Source: Streptomyces djakartensis (GTDB lineage: Bacteria; Actinomycetota; Actinomycetes; Streptomycetales; Streptomycetaceae). Taken from it: a DNA stretch of 64,000 nt. Positions 43,053 through 52,010 of the stretch are shown in pieces. The stretch lies in NCBI RefSeq assembly GCF_014651075.1, contig NZ_BMWE01000023.1, positions 1 through 64,000 on the forward strand, in the 5' to 3' direction. Under the pieces are notes generated by a model. The model worked only from the letters and a program-made list of their open reading frames with translations, was not told the DNA's origin and ran no database searches. Every line of letters starts with the position of its first letter. Position 1 is the first letter of the stretch. The position numbers and the translations under genes were made by a program.

Positions 43053-43472
43053 GTGAATGACTCCACGCCCGAGGACGGCGAGCCCACCTCCTTCGCTGAG
43101 AAGACGAAGAACTGGTACGAGAGGCACAAGCCGAAGATCCGCATCGTCGGCGCCGTAACTCTGGCCGTGGGCCTGGCCGTGGTTGCCCATCTCGCCACGA
43201 GGCAGGACGGCGAGAGGTACGACGCCGAGGACCTCGGGGATTCCGACCCGGTCTCCGGCTGTGAAGCCACGGACGAGCCTCGTCGGTCCTCCCTTGACCC
43301 TGACCGCGACCCCTTCCTGCGGAGGCTCCCCGCCGGTCAGCAGGCCGGTGAGGCGGCCAAGGCAAGGTACAAGGAATTGACGGGCAACGACCTCCCTCCC
43401 GGTTACACCTTGGTGCGCCGGTGGTTCTATCTGAGCCCGGACGGCGAGGACCCCGGCGAAGCCGCAGCCTGA
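43053..43472 (+). CDS. Small membrane protein of unknown function
   Basis: This is a 139-residue product with one membrane helix (IRIVGAVTLAVGLAVVAHLA, about 25-44) after a charged N-terminus, then a hydrophilic region ending YTLVRRWFYLSPDGEDPG. No family is recognised. GTG codons at 43023, 43047 and 43053 are possible starts; I chose 43053 (VNDSTPEDGE). Confidence 0.55.
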   Translation: MNDSTPEDGEPTSFAEKTKNWYERHKPKIRIVGAVTLAVGLAVVAHLATRQDGERYDAEDLGDSDPVSGCEATDEPRRSSLDPDRDPFLRRLPAGQQAGEAAKARYKELTGNDLPPGYTLVRRWFYLSPDGEDPGEAAA

Positions 43473-43653
43473 GCGTCCGGGGGAAGAGCACCGCGGCTGT
43501 CGCTCAGCCGAACGCGCCGGCATCACCCAATCAAGTTCAGTAGCCGACTAGCCATGGCATGCGGCCAAGTGCTTAGAAGATGCGGGCATGCCGTGGTGGA
43601 GGGGCCGGATCGTCCCCTGCCGCTTCCATGCCGGGCCGCCGAGCGCTACCGCC

Positions 43654-43688
43654 GTCCGCCGTCGTTGCCGTCAGCGTTGCCGTCACTG
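43654..43688. repeat. 35-bp direct repeat, left copy
   Basis: This copy differs at two positions from 45942-45976 (33 of 35 identical). It contains GTTGCCGTCAGCGTTGCCG. The rest of the 43473-43786 gap shows no gene. Confidence 0.75.
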
Positions 43689-43786
43689 CCATCAGGCACG
43701 CGGTGTGTAGTCCAGACGATTCGAACGACCGGGAACAGCAGCCGCAGGAGCAGGCACAGCAGGGCGGCCAGGCCGTGACCTGACCA

Positions 43787-44173
43787 TTAGCGGTCTTTGC
43801 CGAGTGTTGGAAGGCCGCCACGGAAGGGCCGGTATGCGGACCCGTTCGCGCGGGGTGTGATGCCGAGCTTCTTCTTGAGCGCGGCCAAGTGCTCCGCGTC
43901 CGCAGTCGCCTGCTTAGCCTCGTCCTCGGCTGCCCGCAGCCGGGCGGCCTCCGCGTCTGAGACGATCCTCTTGGCCTTCCCGGCGTCGATGTCCTTGGTC
44001 TCCAGGAGAAAGCCGAGACCCCACAGCCGGTACCGTTCGGCGGCCTCGTTGTCGTCGCGCTCGAGGGCTTCACGCTGCTGCGCTTCGAACCGTCGGGCCA
44101 TGTCGATACAGAGGGCGTGCCGGCTTGTGCCGATCCACGTCTTGCCGGACATGGTGTTGCTGCTGGCTTCCAT
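43787..44173 (-). CDS. Hypothetical coiled-coil protein
   Basis: This is a 128-residue, highly charged protein. Long helical stretches (MARRFEAQQREALERDDNEA and KRIVSDAEAARLRAAEDEA) suggest a coiled coil. It ends in a basic tail (RANGSAYRPFRGG). The ATG follows GAGGGGGGACC. It diverges from the HNH gene with about 295 bp between. Function unknown. Confidence 0.65.
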   Translation of the reverse strand: MEASSNTMSGKTWIGTSRHALCIDMARRFEAQQREALERDDNEAAERYRLWGLGFLLETKDIDAGKAKRIVSDAEAARLRAAEDEAKQATADAEHLAALKKKLGITPRANGSAYRPFRGGLPTLGKDR

Positions 44174-44468
44174 GGTCCCCCCTCGTCGCCTGTGTGATGG
44201 ATCGTAGGCGTCTGACGGTGAGAGTGGGAGACTCCACGGCCCGGGAGAGCGCTCGTGTGTGAGCACCGCATTAGGAGTTCGATCACTGCTCGGCACTGCA
44301 GGGAAGCCACCCGGCCACGCTGTCCATGCCGAACTGTCCTGGATCGCTGGCGTCCAGCGTCGTTGATGTCACTTGTAGATGTCGAAACGGAGCAACCCAT
44401 AGTCCGCCTGACCTGCGCAGGTATGGAGGCGTGGCCCCACTGTCAGTGGGCCCTCATACCATCCCCGC

Positions 44469-45857
44469 ATGACGGTACGGGGTCTCCGGAGATGCGCTGT
44501 ATGTAGCGCGGACATCAGCCATCGGCATGGACTAGCGAAGTACTGCTCGGGCGCTTGTGCTCTGGAGGCGCGCCGGCCGACAACGCTTATCTGCGAGGAG
44601 TGCGGTAGTGAATTCGTTCGACCGAATCGTCCTGGCGCTCCTCCCCGCTACTGCTCTGAGGAGCATAAGGCGGCCGCGAAGGTACGCAAGGCCAAGGCTC
44701 ATCACGCAGCACGCATGGAGGAGTTACGCCTCCTGCGAGGCGACAGAAGGTGCGAGTCCTGTGGTGCAGACATAAACAATTTGAAGGCCTTCGCCAAGTA
44801 CTGCAGCCAACGGTGCCACTACAGGGCTCAGGGGCATGTTCCGCGTCAGCCAGCCCTGTCACATGAGGAGCAGTTGCTACGGCGACGTCAGAGACGGGCT
44901 GCTAAAAGGCCGACCTCGATAACTATTGAGTGCAAGGGATGCGGTGGCGCCTTCAAAGTTCCAGGCGACAAGCCGGGACGTAAACCACAGTTTTGTGAGG
45001 AATGTAAGGCCCTCAAAGGGTCACAGGTACGCCCAGATCCAGTTGCCTGTAGAGGCTGCGGCTTGACCGTTCCGCTTGCGAGGGGAACTCTCGCACTCTA
45101 CTGCTCGACTGATTGCCAGGTCGCCACGAATAATAAAGCGCAGGCAGAGCGTCGCAAGGGCCAACGCATAGAAGCGAAACAAGATCGAGAGTGTGCGGTC
45201 TGCGGGGAGCCGATCGGGACACAGGAACATGGCCTTCGCAAGTACTGCAGTCACGGTTGCTGGTACCGCGCTAACCACATACCGAATCCTAAAGATCACT
45301 CTTGTGCATGGTGCGGTGGCAGTATGTCCCATCGTCGAGTCGATGCCAAGTTCTGCGGACAACCCTGCTATTTGAAAGCACAGTACAAACGGAAGGTCGG
45401 AACTGCTCTCCGCTCGCACCCATGCGCTTACTGCGGTGAGAGAATGCCCCTCAGTACAGCAAACCGCATCTATTGTTCCAGTCGATGCTCCCGACGCGCC
45501 TACTTTGAAGCGAACCCAGAAAAGGTTCGTGCCGCAAAGCGTCGAGGGAACCATCAACGCCGGGCCATGTTGGCCAATGCTAAACGATACAGCATAACCG
45601 AGCGCGATCTCGCACGGTTGTGGAATCGGCATGCGGGTTCCTGCGCCTACTGTGGCGAGAAAACTGAATCTTTACATCAAGAGCACATTGTCCCTATTTC
45701 TCGAGGCGGAGATGACAGTATCGGGAACTTGGTACCAGCTTGCCCTGACTGCAATCTCGCTAAAGGAGACCGGACGATTACGGAATGGAGGCTTGGGAAA
45801 AAGTCGCCACGTTACTCAACCAGAGTGATCCTTGTTGATTGGAAATCATTACAGTAG
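44469..45857 (+). CDS. HNH endonuclease with an array of eight zinc-binding units
   Basis: This 462-residue protein shows, in order, eight CxxC...CxxxC (or variant) modules at Cys9/12/26/30, 42/45/62/His66, 95/98/112/116, 155/158/176/179, 194/197/212/216, 242/245/260/264, 279/282/296/300 and 319/322/336/340. A C-terminal HNH domain follows: Cys392/395, EHIVPISRGG with His406, Asn420, CPDCNLAKGD. Basic linkers separate the units. It is probably a DNA-binding nuclease. The GC is clearly lower than the chromosome and codon third positions are mixed, suggesting foreign origin. The ATG has no ribosome site. The full array is not one I know. Confidence 0.85.
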   Translation: MTVRGLRRCAVCSADISHRHGLAKYCSGACALEARRPTTLICEECGSEFVRPNRPGAPPRYCSEEHKAAAKVRKAKAHHAARMEELRLLRGDRRCESCGADINNLKAFAKYCSQRCHYRAQGHVPRQPALSHEEQLLRRRQRRAAKRPTSITIECKGCGGAFKVPGDKPGRKPQFCEECKALKGSQVRPDPVACRGCGLTVPLARGTLALYCSTDCQVATNNKAQAERRKGQRIEAKQDRECAVCGEPIGTQEHGLRKYCSHGCWYRANHIPNPKDHSCAWCGGSMSHRRVDAKFCGQPCYLKAQYKRKVGTALRSHPCAYCGERMPLSTANRIYCSSRCSRRAYFEANPEKVRAAKRRGNHQRRAMLANAKRYSITERDLARLWNRHAGSCAYCGEKTESLHQEHIVPISRGGDDSIGNLVPACPDCNLAKGDRTITEWRLGKKSPRYSTRVILVDWKSLQ

Positions 45858-45941
45858 CTCGTTCGTTCAAGTTGAACAGAGGGTGAGCCGGTCCGATCGC
45901 CCCATGCCGGCACCGCGAACGGCCCGCCGAATGCCGCTGCG

Positions 45942-45976
45942 GTCCGCCGCCGTTGCCGTCAGCGCTGCCGTCACTG
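45942..45976. repeat. 35-bp direct repeat, right copy
   Basis: Partner of 43654-43688 (33 of 35 bases identical, same orientation). The pair brackets 2.25 kb holding the coiled-coil and HNH genes. Confidence 0.75.
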
Positions 45977-46050
45977 AGCCTTTTCCAACTTCAGGTTGAG
46001 AGGGTGCGTGGCTCGCCCGACTACGACGTGACGTGGTCCAGCACTGGTGA

Positions 46051-46545
46051 TCAGCTGCGGTCTTCGACGCTGCTTTCGGCGATCTCTCGGAACAGCTCGC
46101 GAGCCTGATCGCAGAATTTTCCGACATCCGCGATGTCCGGCTCGTCACCGTCCGCCAGCATCCGGGCCTGGAGTTGCTCGGAGCGCAGCCCGCCGTAACG
46201 GGCCCGCACCTCTGGGGTCGCCGGTTGGACCGCGATGTGCAGGTGCTTGCGCGCGTCGCGGCCATGCGACCACATGCAGACGTAGGGCTGCTCAGGCCGG
46301 CACAACGTCTCGACGACACGAGCGGTATCGCGCAGCAAGGGGCCGAGTTCCGCTGCTGCCGTGCCGTCGAGTTCCGCGACAGCCACGACGTGCTCCCGTG
46401 GACCGACGATCAAGGTGCCGAGATTCATCGGACCGACGACGTGGTTCACCACCCAGGCAGCGGTTTCGTGCAGGACGCCTCCGGGCAACTCCCGGCGCCC
46501 GGCCAGAAGGTCGCACCCAAGACACCCTGTCACATCCACGCGCAC
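46051..46545 (-). CDS. HIT-family-like protein
   Basis: This is a 164-residue histidine-triad-related protein. The N-terminal CLGCDLLAGRRELPGG matches the zinc-type CxxC start of HIT proteins. VVNHVVGPMNLGTLIVGPREHVV is the strand region, and KHLHIAVQP holds two of the usual three His. The reduced triad may still bind nucleotides, but hydrolase activity is uncertain. Start codons GTG 46545, 46539 or 46533 are all possible. Confidence 0.7.
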   Translation of the reverse strand: MRVDVTGCLGCDLLAGRRELPGGVLHETAAWVVNHVVGPMNLGTLIVGPREHVVAVAELDGTAAAELGPLLRDTARVVETLCRPEQPYVCMWSHGRDARKHLHIAVQPATPEVRARYGGLRSEQLQARMLADGDEPDIADVGKFCDQARELFREIAESSVEDRS

Positions 46546-46750
46546 CAGCCTATACAGAGCCGCAGCGATGAAGTCGACTGCCAACCTGGTTGAAGAGTCT
46601 GTCGGTTGGCCTGCGCACGCGATGAAGCTCCTGGGCTGACCTCGGTGGGTGCACGCTGCTCCCACGGCATCGCGGCGAAGGCTAACCCCTTGCCTCCCGG
46701 AGTAGGGCTGCGGTTCAATGGCAGGTTTCCCACACGAGAGGCGAAGGCGA

Positions 46751-47872
46751 ATGAAACCGGAAGACTCGGCACTCCTGCGGTACGCGGTAAACAAGATCAA
46801 CGAGGATATCAGGGAAGGTTCCTTTAGTAGCCAAGACGAAGACGCGACCGGAAGCGCCTTGCTGTTAGCCATGGACGAGGCTATTGGGTTGTCCGACGAA
46901 CTGGCGCCAGATGATTACAATTGGTTTCTGAGTGAGATGGACAGTAGGCGTAGAGTCCGCAAGAAGATGATGGCGAAGATCAGGCGCACTCATTTGCGCA
47001 GATGGGGGCGAGGTCTCCTCCTTTTCGATGATGTATTAACCACTGCAGAGGTGCTAAATGGGGCCGTCCAGGATGCGATTGGAAAATGGGTCCTGGATGG
47101 TGAGCCAGCGATCAAAAGGGATAGCCTCCTAGGCGTGCAGGGAATCCTGGGAGGAAAGGCACTCAAATGCCTTTTGTTGTTGTCGCTCCACTCGCGAGCA
47201 TGCTCAATCTCCAACGAGATTCGGCTTCTAGCCGAGCATGGCTTCCCTGAAGCGGTAAGGGCTAGGACGAGGAGCTTGCACGAGCTCGGGGTCATCACGC
47301 TCGCGCTGTCTGCCCTCGGGCAGCTAGACACTAGCGTCTCTGATCGCTATGGGGCGTGGACACTCGCCGAGGCCCGAAAGGAGGCACGGGCTATCGCAGC
47401 GCAAGGGGGGACGCCTGATCCACTTGACGATCAGGAAGCAGAATTGGAGCGTCGGGCAGCCGCAGCATGGGGAAGCGACTTTTTCCGACAGAATGGATGG
47501 GCGGCACCACTTTTCCCTGGACGCAGGCCCCCGGTCCCCTTCAGTGACATCGAGCAGCTGGTGAATATGGAGCACATGCGCGGCTTCTACATGGCCGGAA
47601 ATGACGCAATTCATGCAGGTCCAAGCGCACTCATGGACCGCCTGCGACTCCGCAATGGGTCAGCATTTACGACTGTGAGCGAGGTCCAGCATCAAACCGT
47701 TAGGCATTTCCTGGCCGCCGCTGTTATTGTGCTTTCCGACCTTGGCGCAACAGTTTGTAGAGTAGCGGCTTCAATCACGGGAGATTTCGATCTTCTTACC
47801 GGCGTAAAGCTGGTACGTGACGCCGAGGATCGTGCAGTTTCGGAGTTCAAGAACGACGGAATGAGAGCCTAG
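46751..47872 (+). CDS. DUF5677-like protein
   Basis: This is a 373-residue protein. The middle part (NEIRLLAEHGFPEAVRARTR then SLHELGVITLALSALG) and the later HMRGFYMAGNDAIHAGPSAL segment resemble DUF5677. That family is of unknown function and often lies in defence or mobile regions. GC is low and rare codons are frequent, unlike the core. The ATG at 46751 follows GAGAGGCGAAGG. A perfect terminator hairpin follows. Confidence 0.6.
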   Translation: MKPEDSALLRYAVNKINEDIREGSFSSQDEDATGSALLLAMDEAIGLSDELAPDDYNWFLSEMDSRRRVRKKMMAKIRRTHLRRWGRGLLLFDDVLTTAEVLNGAVQDAIGKWVLDGEPAIKRDSLLGVQGILGGKALKCLLLLSLHSRACSISNEIRLLAEHGFPEAVRARTRSLHELGVITLALSALGQLDTSVSDRYGAWTLAEARKEARAIAAQGGTPDPLDDQEAELERRAAAAWGSDFFRQNGWAAPLFPGRRPPVPFSDIEQLVNMEHMRGFYMAGNDAIHAGPSALMDRLRLRNGSAFTTVSEVQHQTVRHFLAAAVIVLSDLGATVCRVAASITGDFDLLTGVKLVRDAEDRAVSEFKNDGMRA

Positions 47873-47926
47873 CAGCTAGGCCGGTGGAGCGGCTTTGGGC
47901 TGGAGGTTCAATGGCCGAGTAAGGCT

Positions 47927-47962
47927 GACGGGGCGCCGCCCACCATTTGGCGGCGCCCCGTC
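47927..47962 (+). terminator. Strong terminator after the DUF5677-like gene
   Basis: A perfect 14-bp stem (GACGGGGCGCCGCC) with 8-nt loop CACCATTT. The rest of 47873-48350 contains no supported gene. Confidence 0.85.
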
Positions 47963-48350
47963 TAGCAGAGGTTCGAGCCTCATCCTTATCAGGTCGATCA
48001 CGAGCCTCGGCGACGTTGGCGAACTAGCCCTGCGGCTTGACTGGTTTCCGTTGCGGTTCGGCATCGACCGCCGCTGTTCGTCCCTGTTGGTGTCAGGCGC
48101 TGGTGTCAGACGTCAGTGAGCACTTGACTCGAAGGGCACGCCGGTGCGGCCCTCACCGTCTGAAGCGCCCGGTAGAAGTCGAACCCGATTAGTACCGGTG
48201 TACGCCCCTGTCCATCGATGCCACCGACCGGTAAGGGCCCGATTACACGCCACGAGGGGAGCTTGATCGCGCGGGCGCCATCACAGAAGCGCTCGGCCGA
48301 TGTCTCGGTCGAGCGCTTCTGTGATGGTTTGAGGCGCGAGGTCAGGCGCC

Positions 48351-48695
48351 CTACCAGGAAATACTCAGGCCCTTGAAAGGAAGAGAGCTGGAGTACTGCC
48401 CGCTCCTGATCACCACCGTGCTTCCGTAACAACCAGTGTCGCTGTAGACGGTGATGGTCTTGCCGGACTGGTTCGACACCGTGCGGATACCGCCGTCCTG
48501 CACCGGGTTGCAGCCGTGTCCCGGGGTCGTGCGGTCCTTGCGGTTCCCATCGAAGTCCTTCTTCACCCAGGTGCACACCTTGCCCTGGGGGCACACCGTC
48601 GCGGCGGAAGCGGGCTGCACGGAGGCGAAGGGAAGGGTGGCGGCCAGGGCCGCGCCAGCCAGCAGTAAGGAGCGCTTTCTCACGGGCACATCCAT
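48351..48695 (-). CDS. Secreted peptidase-inhibitor I36-like protein
   Basis: This is a 114-residue exported protein. A signal peptide (about 1-31) ends PASA. The mature domain has four Cys and a beta/gamma-crystallin-like pattern: CPQGKVCTWVKKDFDGNR, VSNQSGKTITVYSDTGCYG, SGQYSSSLPF. This fits family I36 inhibitors of Streptomyces metalloproteases. The ATG at 48695 has a weak ribosome site. It is isolated, at the left of a long inverted repeat. Confidence 0.8.
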   Translation of the reverse strand: MDVPVRKRSLLLAGAALAATLPFASVQPASAATVCPQGKVCTWVKKDFDGNRKDRTTPGHGCNPVQDGGIRTVSNQSGKTITVYSDTGCYGSTVVIRSGQYSSSLPFKGLSISW

Positions 48696-48947
48696 TCTCA
48701 AGTTATCGAACACCAGTTTACCGATCTTGTCATGTCCCCACTGGGAAGGCAACTCCCCAAGTGAGCCGCTGAAGAGGCCTCGGGCTACAAGCAGCAGAGC
48801 ACCTCAAGGATTCGGTATCCCACGCCTGCACAACCTCACCCTCACCAGATGACAGGTAAACCAGCAGGTCAACCGGGATACTCCTCGGCGATTACGGGAC
48901 ACCCTCTAGCGGCCCAGTTGCTTAGCGCATCAACCACCACTCACCCC

Positions 48948-49099
48948 AGCTCCCATCCCGTCTGCCGTCGACCCACACACCGTGGAGCGGGCGTGGTTCC
49001 TGGCGTCCAGGTGGAGCGCGCCACTGTACGAACGACCTGGACGCCAGGGGCCGCGTCTGCTCGGCTCTGCCTGGGTCGATGGCAGACGGGATGGGAGCT
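48948..49099. repeat. Long inverted repeat (65-bp arms)
   Basis: Outer arms 48948-48975 and 49072-49099 match in 27 of 28 positions. Inner arms 48999-49012 and 49035-49048 are perfect (14 bp). The intervening 23 bp on each side pair at 13 positions, and the loop is 22 bp. The rest of the 48696-49384 gap has no supported gene. Confidence 0.9.
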
Positions 49100-49384
49100 C
49101 CCCGCGCACGCCACCACTCCGGCCGGCAGTCGCAGACGGCGCCCCCGCCATCTCGGAGCCTGAGCGCCCCCGCCGGAGGCATGCTTTGAGCGTTGCCGCG
49201 CTCCCGCGGTTCTCGACTCATGGCACCGGTCCTATTCACATGTGGGCGCGCGTCGGCGCAGCCCGGGCGGAGCGGGCCGAAGGCAGGAGCGGCGCCCGGA
49301 GCAGAGCCGGGAGGCGCGCCCGGCGGAGCGGAGCGCAGCCGGGGCTTGATGACGTGGAGAAAATCTGAGCCAACTCGGGCTGTG

Positions 49385-50125
49385 CTACAGCCGGAACGAC
49401 AGCTCCAGCTCGCCCCCGGGAAGGTGGAACTCCTCCAGGGCGAGAGGCCTATCTGACGCGGTGAGGGTCACGCGGATGGTGTGGAGCAGAGGGACCCCGT
49501 CGGCAAGGCGCAGCGCTTGGGCTTGGTCCGGTAGGGGCATGCAAGTTCGGACGTACTCCGTGAAGTGGAGTTCGTGGCCCAGGTCCGTTAGCGCCGTGTA
49601 GAGCTCCGGCGCCGGCGGTGGGGCCTCCTCCTCGTACTTGGTGTCGATCAGTACCGAGAACGGGATGTAGGTGCGGTGGAGCTGGCGGAGCTGGCCGTGA
49701 GCCGCGGTCTGCAAGGCGTCGTACGTGTACATCGGCTCACCCGGCGGGATGCGGAGCAGGTCCGCCAGGGCTAGCGGGGCGTCGGTACGGGTGGCCACCG
49801 GGGACTCGGCGTCTGTCCAACGGATGCCGTCCGCCTCGACGTAGCGGCCGTCCGAGGTTCGGCGTACGCCGCGCGGGCGTGTGTGCCTGGGGCGGCTGTG
49901 AGGGGAGCGGGCAAAGGTGCCGCGGCCCATGATGGCCTCGACGAGACCCGATGCTCTTAGCTCGCTGAGGCCCTGACGGACTGTGGGGCGCGTCACGCCG
50001 AACTGCTTTGCCAGAGTCTCTTCGGAGGGGAGCGGTTGGCCGGCGGGGAAGGTGCCGTCCAAGATGCCTTCGCGCAGGTAGTCGGCAATCTGCCGGTACT
50101 TCGGCTGCGTGTTCTTCGGCGGCAT
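49385..50125 (-). CDS. GntR-family regulator (KorSA-like)
   Basis: This is a 246-residue repressor. A winged HTH of GntR type (YRQIADYLREGILDGTF, LPSEETLAKQFGVTRPTVRQ, GLSELRASGLVEAIMGRGTF) is followed by a UTRA effector domain. In pSAM2-type elements this gene (korSA) represses transfer and replication. The ATG at 50125 follows GGAGGG. It diverges from the transfer operon; two palindromes between the genes are likely its operators. The start could be upstream (TTG 50224), which would overlap the operators, so I reject that. Confidence 0.9.
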   Translation of the reverse strand: MPPKNTQPKYRQIADYLREGILDGTFPAGQPLPSEETLAKQFGVTRPTVRQGLSELRASGLVEAIMGRGTFARSPHSRPRHTRPRGVRRTSDGRYVEADGIRWTDAESPVATRTDAPLALADLLRIPPGEPMYTYDALQTAAHGQLRQLHRTYIPFSVLIDTKYEEEAPPPAPELYTALTDLGHELHFTEYVRTCMPLPDQAQALRLADGVPLLHTIRVTLTASDRPLALEEFHLPGGELELSFRL

Positions 50126-50223
50126 TCGGGCCCTCCGTGGCCGTGGCTTGCTCGGCTGTGCGTCCTCGTAGACAGCTTGTCCACGTTCGTGGACAGCTTC
50201 GCTCATGGGTAGGTCGGTTGACA

Positions 50224-50272
50224 ACCCGTACTACGGGTGGCCACTCTTGTCCGTGTCACCCGTAGTACGGGT
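50224..50272. promoter_or_regulatory. Twin palindromic operators in the GntR/transfer intergenic region
   Basis: ACCCGTA-C-TACGGGT (50224-50238) and ACCCGTA-G-TACGGGT (50258-50272) are 34 bp apart, centre to centre. TTGACA (50217-50222) lies just beside the first. Likely binding sites of the GntR regulator. Confidence 0.75.
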
Positions 50273-50281
50273 GGTCTAGCA

Positions 50282-50304
50282 ACCCGCAGGATCGGCCTGC
50301 GGGT
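50282..50304. repeat. Hairpin ACCCGCAGG / CCTGCGGGT
   Basis: A 9-bp stem with 5-nt loop lies in the leader of the transfer operon, 25 bp before the first start codon. It could affect translation or termination. Confidence 0.6.
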
Positions 50305-50328
50305 GCCAGAGACGAGGAGATCCGAACA

Positions 50329-50679
50329 GTGGCAAGCCTTCCGATCGACACCGCGAAGTTCACTGGGATCATCTGTGCCGTTCCCCCTGCTCCGCGGGTC
50401 GCCAACCGTGAGACCGGTCAGCTCCGTGTGGATCGCGAGACCGGCAAGACCATGTACCAGGTCGGCCTCTGCCTGATGGCGGGCTCGTCGGCCGACGTCG
50501 TGAACGTGAGCGTGGCCGGTGAGCCCGCCGGTGTGCAGCTCGGTATGCCGGTGGCCGTGCGGGACCTGGTCGCCACGCCGTGGGAAAACGAGGGGCGGCA
50601 CGGCATCGCATTCCGTGCGGCAGAGATCCGGCCTCTGAGTGCTCCCGCTGGTGCGACGGGCAAGGGGACCGCGCAGTGA
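50329..50679 (+). CDS. Conserved AICE protein of unknown function
   Basis: This is a 116-residue soluble protein found upstream of the FtsK/Tra gene in many Streptomyces elements. Its core reads FTGIICAVPPAPRVANRETG, YQVGLCLMAGSSADVVNVSV and VRDLVATPWENEGRHGIAF; predicted mostly beta. The GTG follows GAGGAG. It overlaps the translocase start. Function unknown, possibly linked to transfer. Confidence 0.75.
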   Translation: MASLPIDTAKFTGIICAVPPAPRVANRETGQLRVDRETGKTMYQVGLCLMAGSSADVVNVSVAGEPAGVQLGMPVAVRDLVATPWENEGRHGIAFRAAEIRPLSAPAGATGKGTAQ

Positions 50680-51998
50680 TGGAACTGGCCTCCGCCTCTT
50701 CGGCCGGTGAGACGACCTGGCCGAGTTGGGCTCTGGTGGTGGCCGCAGTGCTGGTGTCTGGTCTGCTCCTGGCAGGCCCGGCCCTGCGCCGCCGTTACCC
50801 CGCGGCCTGGTGGCTGTTACTCGGCTTCCCGGTCGTGGCCTTCCGGGTCGTGCAGACCTGGCGGCCCCTGATGGCCGGGTGCGGGCTCGCCGTGAGCCGT
50901 CGACCGGCGCTGACCGTGGTGTCCGGGCTCGTCGGCAAGGGGGCACCCCCGCCTCAGCCGCGCGTGCCTCGGCGGGGCCTCATACGGCCGACCTCCAGCG
51001 GATTCCTGTTGCTCGTGCGGCTGCTGCCGGGCCAGGTTCCGGAGGACTTCGTCAAGGCTGCGCCCGCCATGGCGGAGAACTGGCAGGTGCACGCAGTGAG
51101 GGTGACCTCCTGTAAGCCGGGGGTCGTGCGGGTCGTGGCCTCAGCGGTCGATCCGTTAGCCGATCCTCAGGTGCCGAAGCAACGCGGTCCTGGCCAGCTC
51201 CTACGGGTGACCGTCGGGGCTCTGGAGACCGGAGCCGCGTGGGTGGTCGACCTGCGACGGGTGCCGCACTGGCTGATCGTGGGGGCCACCCGCTCCGGGA
51301 AGTCGACGCTCATCAACGCCCTCGTGGCCGGACTCGCCCCGCAACGCGTCGCACTGGTCGGGATCGACTGCAAGGGCGGCATGGAGCTGTCCCTCTACGA
51401 GCCGCGGTTGTCCGCCCTCGCGACCAACCGAGAGCAAGCGGTCCGCCTGCTGACGGCCCTCGTGGATCTGACCCTTGACCGAATGACCCTTTGCCGGGCG
51501 GCTCGCGTCCGGAACATCTGGGGGCTGACGGACAAGGAACGCCCGGTGCCCGTCGTCGTGATCGTCGACGAGATCGCGGAACTGTTCCTCGTCGCGAGCA
51601 GGAACGAGAAGGACGAAGCGCACGCTGCCGGTACGGCACTCATCAGGCTGGCCCAGCTTGGGGCGGCTCTCGGAGTCTTCCTGGTCGTCGCCGGCCAACG
51701 TGTCGGCTCCGACCTGGGGCCCGGAGTCACCGCGCTGCGCGCGCAGTTGGGCGGTCGGGTGTGTCACCGCGTGGCCGACCCCGGTACCGCCGAGATGGCG
51801 CTCGGTGATCTCAACCCCGACGCGCTGAAGGCGGCCCAGGCCATCACCCCGGAACAGGCTGGCACGGCCGTACTCGCGTCCGGCGACGGCTGGGAACGCG
51901 CCCGGTCCCACCTGGTCACGGAGTCGGAGGCGGAAGCCGTCGCCGCCGAGTACGCGCACCTGACTCCCGTCCTGTCCGAACTGTACGTCGAACCGTGA
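50676..51998 (+). CDS. FtsK/SpoIIIE-type DNA translocase (TraSA/TraB-like)
   Basis: This 440-residue membrane ATPase moves double-stranded element DNA between hyphae. Two N-terminal membrane helices precede the motor domain, with Walker A GATRSGKST near 203-211 and Walker B VVVIVDEIAEL. The start may be GTG 50676 or ATG 50679, both overlapping the previous stop. It is the only conjugation protein needed for the Streptomyces type of transfer. Confidence 0.92.
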   Translation: MMELASASSAGETTWPSWALVVAAVLVSGLLLAGPALRRRYPAAWWLLLGFPVVAFRVVQTWRPLMAGCGLAVSRRPALTVVSGLVGKGAPPPQPRVPRRGLIRPTSSGFLLLVRLLPGQVPEDFVKAAPAMAENWQVHAVRVTSCKPGVVRVVASAVDPLADPQVPKQRGPGQLLRVTVGALETGAAWVVDLRRVPHWLIVGATRSGKSTLINALVAGLAPQRVALVGIDCKGGMELSLYEPRLSALATNREQAVRLLTALVDLTLDRMTLCRAARVRNIWGLTDKERPVPVVVIVDEIAELFLVASRNEKDEAHAAGTALIRLAQLGAALGVFLVVAGQRVGSDLGPGVTALRAQLGGRVCHRVADPGTAEMALGDLNPDALKAAQAITPEQAGTAVLASGDGWERARSHLVTESEAEAVAAEYAHLTPVLSELYVEP

Positions 51999-52010
51999 AA
52001 GGGGCCTGCC

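Noticed and set aside
46712..47915. GGTTCAATGGC at both ends of the DUF5677-like gene as an insertion duplication
   Set aside because: Only 11 bp match and the flanks differ; chance cannot be excluded.
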